A stretch of DNA of 19,046 nt, from positions 1 to 19,046 of the forward strand of contig CAYLXU010000009.1 of the NCBI GenBank assembly GCA_964388055.1, written 5' to 3'. The position numbers and the translations under genes are program-made. The stretch comes from CAYLXU01 sp964388055 (GTDB lineage: Bacteria > Patescibacteriota > Minisyncoccia > UBA6257 > JACRHW01). The notes beneath the pieces are model-generated. The model was not told the origin of the DNA. It saw only the letters and a list, made by a program, of their open reading frames with translations, and searched no databases. This document shows positions 5,914 through 13,011 of the stretch, one piece after another (position 1 is the stretch's first letter; each line of letters starts with the position of its first letter).

Positions 5914-7596
5914 CTATTTCAATATCTCCTCTGAATTTCTCAGTAATGCCATATCTTTTTGCCGCAAATCATCAAGTACAGCAAGACCTCCTTGTGAAGC
6001 GATAGTGGCTCCGAGGTGGTGTCCGGAAGAAACATGTGGCAGTAACACGTAATCCGCCCCCTCTTTGTAAAGACAAAGCGCATCCTCCTCACTTTCTGCC
6101 CGCAAAATAAGTTTTGGACGAGGCAACAAATCTTTGCATAAACGAACTAAGAGGATATCATCCTCCATCCCCGGAATTGTCGAAATAACAAGTCGGGCCT
6201 CCTTAATATTTGCCTTCTCAATCACTTCGCCATCTCCTACATCGCCAAAAATACACGCATACCCCTCCCCTCTCAGCTTTTGCACCACTTCGGGGTCAAA
6301 ATCAATAACCAACAAATCTTCCTTGTTCAAGTGGCGCGCAATACTCCTTCCCGTACGATGATAGCCGATAAGGATAATGGGTTTTCTAAACAACATCGTA
6401 GCCTGTCCCTCCTCCCTCCTTTTTCGTCGTTCAAATATAGCAAGATATTTTGCAACCCGCGCAAAAAGGGTGTATGCATGCACAATAGCATATGCGGAAA
6501 GAATAAATGTGGTAATACCAACAGCAGTAATCATTCCAACCACACGTTCATCTAAATGTCCTAACTTGAGTCCCACTGCAGCAAGAATAAGACTAAACTC
6601 AGAAATCTGTGCAGCAGTGACACCAGTAAAAAAACTAGTTCTTCTTGAATATCCCATGCTTCCCATAATCACAAGAATAATAAGCGGGTTCCCAATAAGC
6701 ACAAACAAAGAAAAGAGAATAACAGGAATGGCCAAACCTTCTATGTTTGAAAGCACTAAAGAGGATCCCAACATCACAAAAAACACCACCATAAAAAAAT
6801 CTCGAAGCGGGCGAATACGGTTTGCAATTTGAAATGCCAAAAAAGAATTTCCAAGCGCCAACCCCGCTAAAAATCCAGCAATCTCTATCGAAAACCCTAA
6901 CCAATGCACGAGTGAGGCAAAGATAAATAACCACGCAACGCTACTCAGAAACAACAACTCTTGGGACCCCCCCACTGCCCGCAAGAGGGTGGGAAAGACC
7001 TTCCGACTCATAAAAAAAACAATGTAAAGCAAAACAACCGCCTTAAGCATGGCAAACAAGAGAGCGGGTCCGGAAAAACCGCCCCCCTCTCCCAATGCGG
7101 TAAGTGTGGTAAGTACTAGAAGGGCTATTACATCCTGAACCAAAAGCATTCCCACACTCAGCTTTCCATACAAGCTCTCAAGTTCTTTTCTGTCGGTAAG
7201 CAATTTTACTACCACCACGGTACTTGAAAATGCAAGTGCAATTCCTATATACGCGGACGCAAGATCGGAAAAACCAAGTGTGCGGGAAATAAAAAACCCC
7301 ACAGACGCAGTTACAAACACTTGAAAAAAACCAATGATAAATGCCGGCTTGCCCACAAACCGTAACGAGGTGTAATTAATTTCAAGCCCCACTAAAAATA
7401 GAAGAAACATTACACCTAAATCAGAAAATACTTTAAACACCTCCTTGGGAGAGGTGCCGAAGAAATGAATCGCCCCCACAACAAGTCCTGCCGTAAGATA
7501 TGCGACAACAAGGGGCTGTTTTAATGCCCGCGCAATAAGCCCAAAAAATGCCGCAAGACAAATAATAAACGCAAGCTCAAAAATACCTGTGGTCAT
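5914..7596 (-). CDS. KefB-type monovalent cation:proton antiporter with TrkA-N domain
   Basis: This 560-residue inner-membrane protein belongs to the CPA2 family. Residues 1-380 form about 12-13 hydrophobic segments of the Na+/H+ exchanger fold; LVQDVIALL (152-160) holds the Gln-Asp pair typical of K+/H+ members, and SSTVVVVKLL (124-133) is also family-typical. A charged linker (389-398) leads to a Rossmann-like TrkA-N regulatory domain, with IILIGYHRTGRSIARHL (407-423) as the dinucleotide-binding loop and IDFDP (431-435) at the second strand. No TrkA-C domain follows. Expected role: K+ or Na+ exchange for protons, gated by NAD(H) or a similar ligand. It begins 52 bases after the nuclease gene. 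A TACAAT box at 7603-7608 ends 6 bases before the ATG, which could give a leaderless transcript. Confidence 0.93.
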   Translation of the reverse strand: MTTGIFELAFIICLAAFFGLIARALKQPLVVAYLTAGLVVGAIHFFGTSPKEVFKVFSDLGVMFLLFLVGLEINYTSLRFVGKPAFIIGFFQVFVTASVGFFISRTLGFSDLASAYIGIALAFSSTVVVVKLLTDRKELESLYGKLSVGMLLVQDVIALLVLTTLTALGEGGGFSGPALLFAMLKAVVLLYIVFFMSRKVFPTLLRAVGGSQELLFLSSVAWLFIFASLVHWLGFSIEIAGFLAGLALGNSFLAFQIANRIRPLRDFFMVVFFVMLGSSLVLSNIEGLAIPVILFSLFVLIGNPLIILVIMGSMGYSRRTSFFTGVTAAQISEFSLILAAVGLKLGHLDERVVGMITAVGITTFILSAYAIVHAYTLFARVAKYLAIFERRKRREEGQATMLFRKPIILIGYHRTGRSIARHLNKEDLLVIDFDPEVVQKLRGEGYACIFGDVGDGEVIEKANIKEARLVISTIPGMEDDILLVRLCKDLLPRPKLILRAESEEDALCLYKEGADYVLLPHVSSGHHLGATIASQGGLAVLDDLRQKDMALLRNSEEILK

Positions 7597-7648
7597 GATC
7601 CTATTGTATCACGAATCAGTAGAAGATAATTTTATTCACCAAATCGTA

Positions 7649-8463
7649 TTACCCCAACTCTTCGCAGACATCATCGACATACGCACAATACTGACATGAA
7701 GAAACTTTTTCCGGAATATGGTCTGCATTAAGGCATCTGTGTGCGTCAAAAATAACCGGCTCAACCCACACATCACTCCCTGTATAAGAAAGAAGTTGCA
7801 CATCAAACTCCAACCTTCCGTCAAATGCCTTTCTATCCGTCCTCCCATTTACATACACAAAATACCCCGTATCAGAAACCTCAAAGCCCTTCTGTCGCAA
7901 AAGCCATTGATAAATTTCCATCTGGCGCTTATACGCACTCCTATACTCTTCATCAAGAGTTATTTCTTTCGTCGTGCTCGTGGCCTTGTAGTCCACAACA
8001 ATAAGCTCCCCTCTGTGACTCATCCATATATCGTCTACCGCACCAAACACGAGTAAATTAGTAGGTGTGTGCAGAAATTGCACGCCCACAAAGTTTTCTC
8101 TCCACTCATCAAGATCTTCATGCGCAAACGGGATTGCATCAACACCGTGTTGCTGCATAAGGGGATGCGCCTCCGCCCTCACACGATGAATATCAAACTC
8201 TTTCTTAAGNNNNNNNNNNNNNNNNNNNNNNNNNNNNNNNNNNNNNNNNNNNNNNNNNNNNNNNNNNNNNNNNNNNNNNNNNNNNNNNNNNNNNNNNNNN
8301 NNGCCTTGTTTAAAGTAAAAGGGAATCCCTCTGGCCGCCCAACCCCGCGCCGTCGATCAAGATAAAAACACCTTGGACACTCAAGATATAACTCAAGCTT
8401 CGAACGGCTTATTCGAAATGGTTCCGAAGATCCCGGATTGTATATGTTTCGTGTACGCCTCAT
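7649..8463 (-). CDS. PD-(D/E)XK nuclease, Cas4/RecB-like (paralogue), interrupted by assembly gap
   Basis: One gene split by 93 N (8210-8302). The N-terminal part (8463 to 8303) reads MRRTRNIYNPGSS, then CPRCFYLDRR; the C-terminal part (8209 to 7649) continues LKKEFDIHR, then GAVDDIW, VVDYKATS (catalytic Asp and Lys), QMEIYQWLL and the cysteines in HRCLN and SCQYC. It is collinear with the nuclease at 2600-3355 and shares its start, catalytic motifs and all five cysteines. Alignment to that paralogue predicts that only about 13 bases are missing; this would also rejoin the two frames, so the gene is probably intact in the cell. It follows xseB by 15 bases, placing it in an exonuclease operon. 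Likely a 4Fe-4S repair or recombination nuclease. Confidence 0.8.
8210..8302. other. assembly gap (run of 93 N)
   Basis: Undetermined bases inside the second Cas4-like nuclease gene. The flanks belong to the same gene, and comparison with the paralogue at 2600-3355 suggests that the true missing length is near 13 bases, so the 93 N are probably an estimated scaffold gap. Confidence 0.95.
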
Positions 8464-8478
8464 TGATAAAAAATTAAT

Positions 8479-8679
8479 TTATTCCTCGGCAAAATCTTTC
8501 TTAATCTCTTGAAACTCGTTCTCCACATGCCTAAGTCGCTCTTTCAGACTTTTAATGAGTATTGCTCCTTCTTTCACTTTGAGAAGCCCCTCCTCAACAT
8601 CAACTTCCTTCTGATCAGAAAACCACTTCACAATATTCTCCAATTTTGATAATGACTCTCCAATTTTTTCTTTTTGCAT
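8479..8679 (-). CDS. xseB: exodeoxyribonuclease VII small subunit
   Basis: The 66-residue product from the ATG at 8679 fits XseB: a short helical-hairpin protein with the conserved pattern ESLSKLENIVKWF (9-21), then DVEEGLLKVKEGAILIKSLKERL and an acidic coiled-coil tail. XseB subunits coat the helical arm of XseA and are needed for processive degradation of single-stranded DNA. The start is 10 bases after the xseA stop; an open frame continues upstream to 8760 inside xseA, but those residues do not match XseB. No strong Shine-Dalgarno is present, in line with coupling to xseA. Length and position make the call firm. Confidence 0.9.
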   Translation of the reverse strand: MQKEKIGESLSKLENIVKWFSDQKEVDVEEGLLKVKEGAILIKSLKERLRHVENEFQEIKKDFAEE

Positions 8680-8689
8680 GGTTATTGCT

Positions 8690-10291
8690 TTAAAAATTAA
8701 CTTCTTCAACTTTTGATATGAATTCTCCTTCGTAAAGTTTTGCCGTAATCTTCTCGCCAACTTTTATATCTTCTATCCCCCTCACCACTTTTCCCTCCTT
8801 ATTTCTGATTATACTATATCCTAATTTTAAATTTCGTTCTGGATTCGCGCCATCAAGATACGTTTCAAAAGATGCAAGTTTCTGTACCCACTCCCTCATT
8901 GTTCGTTCGAGCACCTGAACCAAAGTCCATCCAAACTCGTTGCTCTTTCTGCGCAACTCATTCATCCTCATTTCTATTCCACCGAGAGCGATACGCAACT
9001 GTTGTTCCATGTGCGTATACCGAAGGAAAAGCTGCTCAACATATCCAAGAAGTTTTCCAAACGACTCATCTACCGACACACAAAAATCTGCAAGCGTGGT
9101 TTCGAACGAATACGCCACGTCCTGCGTAAGTATTGGAAGCCCCTCACGAAGCCTCCTCCAAGACTCATTAATCGTCATTGCGGCAATTGAGGGCGTAGAG
9201 GTCGCCTTATCCGCAACAAGGCTCACAATCGGCACATCACGATCGTGTCCAATACCACAAAGTGTGGGAATCTTTGACCCAAATACGGCGCGCGCAACAA
9301 GTTCATTATTAAATGCCTGCAAATCTTCTAAACTCCCTCCCCCACGGATAATAACGAGCACATCGAGGTCAGGCATGTGCGCATTAAACCATCTAATCCC
9401 TCCAAGCACCTCGTCAACAGCCCGAACACCCTCTACACGCGCATCATAAAAATAGAGCGAGAAACCCATAGAATAAAGATTCTTTCTAAAATCATCAATC
9501 ACCGCCCCAGTACGTGAGGTAATAATACCAACACGCCCAATAAATTCAGGGAGCGGACGTTTCCTATCAAACAATCCCTCCTGCTCGAGCTTCTTCTTAA
9601 GCATTTCGTACGCCTTCTTAAGAGTTCCCTCTCCCGCGAGCTCTAATGTATAAACCAAAAAACTTAGCCTCCCTTTTGGTTTATAAATATTTGGAGTTCC
9701 TCCCACTTTTACCTCCATTCCCTCCTCCAGAAATACCCCAAAACGCTCATACGTAGAGGGACGAATGTAGCAATTCATCACACTCTCATCGGTTTTGTCT
9801 TTAAGCGTAAAATAAATTCCGGACGGATGCGTCTGCACGCTCGAAACCTCTCCCCGCACAAGCACCGTTCTCTCGGCAAATATCCCGTTCAAATAATTCA
9901 AAAATCCACTCACTGAAAAAACTTTTTCTATCCCCATATCTTCACCTGCTTCGACATTGGCCTTCTCCACACTCACCAAAGGCGAATCCTCAAGGGGTAG
10001 TCGATTTCTAATAGAGGGGTTGGAGAAATCTCCCTCTTGGAGATAAGTCTTGGGTGAGTGTGGAGAACTTATATGGCACTCTCTGACTAATGCCAAAATC
10101 TCGCTTCCAAACTCTGCAAGCTTTTTCTTTCCAATTCCCTTTATGTCTGCAAGCGCTTCGTACGTAGTAGGTGCCTCTTCCGCAATTAGTTCAACAGTCT
10201 TGTTTTGTAAAATCTTAAAACGCTCAACACCAGACCTCTGCGCCGTATCATTCCTCCACAATACCAATTTTCTAAAAAGTTCATGATTCAT
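8690..10291 (-). CDS. xseA: exodeoxyribonuclease VII large subunit with N-terminal HRDC domain
   Basis: XseA is the catalytic subunit of exonuclease VII, which cuts single-stranded DNA to oligonucleotides. The 533 residues are longer than usual (about 400-450) because residues 2-72 form an HRDC domain: LFRKLVLWRNDTAQ..., then ADIKGIGKKKLAEFGSEIL, as in RecQ and RNase D. A polar linker (74-122) follows, then the OB-fold (about 126-218, VRGEVSSVQTHPSGIYFTLKD), the catalytic domain with IITSRTGAVIDDF (256-268), RGGGSLEDLQAFN (316-328) and GIGHDRDVP (346-354), a long helical arm (375-490), and the C-terminal GYSII...GKVV segment. Nothing suggests loss of activity. HRDC domains bind nucleic acid, so the fusion may target it to particular DNA structures. 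A TATAGT box ends 9 bases before the ATG. Confidence 0.95.
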   Translation of the reverse strand: MNHELFRKLVLWRNDTAQRSGVERFKILQNKTVELIAEEAPTTYEALADIKGIGKKKLAEFGSEILALVRECHISSPHSPKTYLQEGDFSNPSIRNRLPLEDSPLVSVEKANVEAGEDMGIEKVFSVSGFLNYLNGIFAERTVLVRGEVSSVQTHPSGIYFTLKDKTDESVMNCYIRPSTYERFGVFLEEGMEVKVGGTPNIYKPKGRLSFLVYTLELAGEGTLKKAYEMLKKKLEQEGLFDRKRPLPEFIGRVGIITSRTGAVIDDFRKNLYSMGFSLYFYDARVEGVRAVDEVLGGIRWFNAHMPDLDVLVIIRGGGSLEDLQAFNNELVARAVFGSKIPTLCGIGHDRDVPIVSLVADKATSTPSIAAMTINESWRRLREGLPILTQDVAYSFETTLADFCVSVDESFGKLLGYVEQLFLRYTHMEQQLRIALGGIEMRMNELRRKSNEFGWTLVQVLERTMREWVQKLASFETYLDGANPERNLKLGYSIIRNKEGKVVRGIEDIKVGEKITAKLYEGEFISKVEEVNF

Positions 10292-10339
10292 GTTTCTTAC
10301 ACTATATCAATATATCAATGTTCCTTAAAAAAGAAAAAA

Positions 10340-10354
10340 CCGAGTCCTACTCGG
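10340..10354 (-). terminator. intrinsic terminator after the rsmE unit
   Basis: CCGAGT (10340-10345) pairs with ACTCGG (10349-10354) around three bases; on the minus strand it is followed by TTTTTTCTTTTT. It closes the rsmE and small membrane protein unit just before xseA. T-rich flanks on both sides could make it bidirectional. Confidence 0.85.
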
Positions 10355-10359
10355 CGTTT

Positions 10360-10551
10360 TTATCCTTCAGCTAAGTCACAAATTGCACCTCCAAACATAA
10401 GTCCACAACTGGCGCCGATGCAAATACAAAAAGTTACCGCCGCACCAGAATTGTCCCCATAATTGACACACAAAAAAAATCCGACACACATTCCTACAAT
10501 GGTAGTAAAAAGAATGAGGAGTGCACGTAGGTTTTTATTCACAAAACTCAC
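10360..10551 (-). CDS. small two-helix membrane protein
   Basis: I start at the GTG at 10549-10551, 5 bases after GGAGG (10557-10561); a GTG at 10575 would add 8 residues but lacks a binding site. The 63 residues hold two hydrophobic segments, about 9-29 (ALLILFTTIVGMCVGFFLCV) and 38-58 (AAVTFCICIGASCGLMFGGAI), joined by a short polar turn (NYGDNSG) and ending in a charged tail. Small residues (Gly, Ala, Cys) in the second helix suggest helix packing. There is no signal peptide or enzymatic motif. It begins 30 bases after the rsmE stop and is probably co-transcribed with it. I do not recognise the family. Confidence 0.65.
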   Translation of the reverse strand: MSFVNKNLRALLILFTTIVGMCVGFFLCVNYGDNSGAAVTFCICIGASCGLMFGGAICDLAEG

Positions 10552-10556
10552 TCCAT

Positions 10557-10561
10557 CCTCC
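10557..10561 (-). promoter_or_regulatory. ribosome binding site of the small membrane protein
   Basis: GGAGG on the minus strand, 5 bases before the GTG at 10551, in the gap after rsmE. It decides the start of the membrane protein. Confidence 0.6.
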
Positions 10562-10581
10562 AAAGAACCATACACACAATA

Positions 10582-11289
10582 CTATGAAAAGTTAGAAACA
10601 ACAAGATATGAAGCAACCACCGCAGCTGTTTCTGCACGCAACGTAAGTACGCCAAGATTCGTACATATAAAATTATGCTCTTTTGCAAGCCTCCTTTCCT
10701 CATCGCTCCATCCACCTTCAGGACCAATAAAGATACCCACTTTCTTATCGCGAGCAATATCAACGTCCCTTATATGATTACCGCCAAAATCAAAAAATAA
10801 ATTTATTTCATTCTGTTTTATGGAATTAAAAACAGATTTAAACTCCACTGGTACCCCAATGCGTGGAACAACACCCCTCCCAGACTGCTCGGCCGCCTCT
10901 TTAACTATCTTCTGAAGCCGATCGATTTTAGTATCCAATTTTACCGTATGATGAGTAAGGATGGGCACGATCTCTTTTACTCCTACCTCTGTCGTTTTTT
11001 GCGCCACCCACTCAAAATTTTCACGCTTTAAGAGCGCGCAATAGAGTATTACGTCGCATTTAGGTTCGCCCATATTTACCCTCCGTTCTAATACTTGAAC
11101 CGTTACAGTGTCTTTTGTGAGACCGATAATCCATGTACGTACTTCATTCATGTTACCGTCACACAAGATAACCTCCTCCCCCTCCCGCAAACGAAGAACC
11201 CGTACAATCTGGTGCACAATTTCTTTGTCCTGTATTTCTATTGTGTCCCCCTGTATATTAAAAGAAACAAAAAAACGGATACTTCTCAT
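10582..11289 (-). CDS. rsmE: 16S rRNA (uracil-1498-N3)-methyltransferase
   Basis: The 235-residue product fits RsmE, which methylates N3 of U1498 in 16S rRNA within the 30S subunit using S-adenosylmethionine. The N-terminal PUA-like domain (about 1-70) includes HQIVRVLRLREGEEVILCDG (26-45). The SPOUT methyltransferase domain (about 75-235) shows ALLKRENFEWVAQKTTEVGV (85-104), EAAEQSGR (131-138), the trefoil-knot segments FIGPEGGWSDEE (187-198) and LGVLTLRAETA (212-222). All family landmarks are present and the length is normal. It is divergent from cysS; no strong Shine-Dalgarno precedes the ATG. Confidence 0.95.
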   Translation of the reverse strand: MRSIRFFVSFNIQGDTIEIQDKEIVHQIVRVLRLREGEEVILCDGNMNEVRTWIIGLTKDTVTVQVLERRVNMGEPKCDVILYCALLKRENFEWVAQKTTEVGVKEIVPILTHHTVKLDTKIDRLQKIVKEAAEQSGRGVVPRIGVPVEFKSVFNSIKQNEINLFFDFGGNHIRDVDIARDKKVGIFIGPEGGWSDEERRLAKEHNFICTNLGVLTLRAETAAVVASYLVVSNFS

Positions 11290-11364
11290 AAAATTACTTT
11301 ACCCAAAAACCACCAAAAAGAAAAACGGTGAATACCTTAAACATAATAGAAACGAAACTTGCTA

Positions 11365-11393
11365 TCGACTTTTAATATCGAGACAGATACAAT
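11365..11393 (+). promoter_or_regulatory. cysS: cysS promoter
   Basis: TCGACT (11365-11370) and TACAAT (11388-11393) are separated by 17 bases. The expected start of transcription, near 11400, leaves a leader of about 50 bases before the ATG at 11451. This position rules out the ATG at 11394 as the cysS start. Confidence 0.5.
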
Positions 11394-11450
11394 ATGAGGG
11401 TTAGAAGAAAAAAGATTCCAATCCGAATTCTGCTCTCCTGGCAAAAAACC

Positions 11451-12884
11451 ATGCTAAAAATTTTTAACACGCTTACCGAAAAGAAAGAGGCACTTAAGCC
11501 ACGTAAACTAAAACGCGTACAGCTGTTTGTGTGTGGTCCTACCGTATACGACTCTGCACATATTGGCCACGCACGCACATATATTGCGTTTGACTTCATT
11601 GTAAAGTATCTTTCCAAACTCGGATTTAAGGTGTATTACCTCCAAAACATCACTGACGTTGATGACAAAATCATCATACGCGCAAAAGAAAAAGGAATAA
11701 CACCCAAGGAGCTTGCGAGAATGTTCGAAAAGGCCTACCACGAAGACGAACAAAAATTACGTATCACAACGGTAACAAAATATGCACGCGCCACAGACTA
11801 TATTCCCGCCATCGTCCGTCAGGTAAAAACGCTCCTCAAACGAGGGCACGCATATAAAATTGAAAACGATGGATACTACTTTGATCTTTCTACATTCCCA
11901 CGCTACGGGGCGCTCTCAAAGAGAACTTCTCTCCAAGCCGAAGATGCAATATCACGCATAGATGAAAGCATAGGCAAACGAAACAAGGGGGATTTTGCAC
12001 TTTGGAAGTTTTCTCGAGAAGGAGAACCTTATTGGGATACCGAGCTTGGACGAGGTCGCCCTGGATGGCATATTGAAGATACTGCCATTACTGAATCCGT
12101 CTTTGGACCACAATATGATATTCACGGTGGAGCTGTTGATCTCAAATTTCCCCATCACGAGGCAGAAATCGCCCAACAAGAGGCCGCCTCTAAAAAACGC
12201 CCTCTCGCAAAATACTGGCTTCACACCGGATTCCTTACAATAGATAGTGCAAAAATGTCAAAAAGTCTTGGAAACTTCATCACCATTAACGATTTTCTTC
12301 AAAAGAACGAAACACCTACGCTACCATTTGATGCAACCACCTTGCTTCGATATCTCATCCTCTCCCACCATTACCGTGCCCCAATAGACTTCACAACAAA
12401 CCTACTCGTTCAAACACGCCAATCTCTTATGACCCTCCTTGACTTTGAAAAACGGCTCTCTTTATACGCAAGAAGGGTTCTTAAAATGAAGCCGGGAGAT
12501 GATAAAAAAAACAGAAAAACAAAAAGCAGGGAGATTCTTCAATTCCACAAAATGCTCGAAAATGATTTTAATACCCCCCAGGCACTCGCGGTAGTCTTTG
12601 AAACCATCCACAAAATGAACACAAAAATGGATGCTCGCAAAGCAACAGTAACCGACATAAAAAATGTTCACGCTCTCCTCGTACTCCTTAATGAACTATT
12701 CGATCTGCGTTTTAGGACAGTACATATTCCGAAAGAAGTAAAAGATCTTGTTACACAACGCGAGGTGGCAAGAAAAGCAAAAAACTGGCAATTAGCGGAT
12801 AATCTAAGAAATAAGATCGCCAACCTCGGGTTCTCTGTTGAGGATACTCAAAGAGGCCCCATCATTCACCCGTTGCACCAGTAA
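11451..12884 (+). CDS. cysS: cysteinyl-tRNA synthetase
   Basis: The 477-residue class I enzyme charges tRNA-Cys with cysteine. I start at the ATG at 11451 (MLKIFNTL, the family's usual start); the longer frame from 11394 would begin inside the promoter. The HIGH motif is at 37-40 (AHIGHARTY), and KMSKS at 268-272 (AKMSKSLGNF). The zinc site that recognises cysteine is changed: C28 (FVCGPTVYD) and the HHExEIAQ element (235-242) are present, but the position of E. coli Cys209 (in WHIEC) is Asp210 (WHIEDTAI). C28 is the only cysteine in the whole protein. The anticodon-binding helical C-terminus is present (QREVARKAKNWQLADNLRNKI). First gene of the cysS-dnaB-recR group. Confidence 0.96.
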   Translation: MLKIFNTLTEKKEALKPRKLKRVQLFVCGPTVYDSAHIGHARTYIAFDFIVKYLSKLGFKVYYLQNITDVDDKIIIRAKEKGITPKELARMFEKAYHEDEQKLRITTVTKYARATDYIPAIVRQVKTLLKRGHAYKIENDGYYFDLSTFPRYGALSKRTSLQAEDAISRIDESIGKRNKGDFALWKFSREGEPYWDTELGRGRPGWHIEDTAITESVFGPQYDIHGGAVDLKFPHHEAEIAQQEAASKKRPLAKYWLHTGFLTIDSAKMSKSLGNFITINDFLQKNETPTLPFDATTLLRYLILSHHYRAPIDFTTNLLVQTRQSLMTLLDFEKRLSLYARRVLKMKPGDDKKNRKTKSREILQFHKMLENDFNTPQALAVVFETIHKMNTKMDARKATVTDIKNVHALLVLLNELFDLRFRTVHIPKEVKDLVTQREVARKAKNWQLADNLRNKIANLGFSVEDTQRGPIIHPLHQ

Positions 12885-13011
12885 CCAACAATTCAAACGT
12901 CCACACGTTATATACACGATATATACAACACCCGCATAGCAATCTGGGTTATCATTAAAAAAACCCTTTAAGTCCGCCAGGAAATCTTATTGAAGAACAC
13001 GTCTCTTTTTT

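Noticed and set aside
8940..9449. Plus-strand ORF of 169 codons inside xseA
   Set aside because: Antisense shadow of conserved xseA; Ser/Thr/Pro-rich translation with no motif.
11394..11450. 19-residue N-terminal extension of cysS from the ATG at 11394
   Set aside because: That ATG directly abuts the -10 box, and CysRS proteins start at the MLKIFNTL position.
12940..12985. Terminator after cysS (GGGTT...AACCC)
   Set aside because: The stem is five pairs with an 11-base loop and only TTT after it; too weak to claim.
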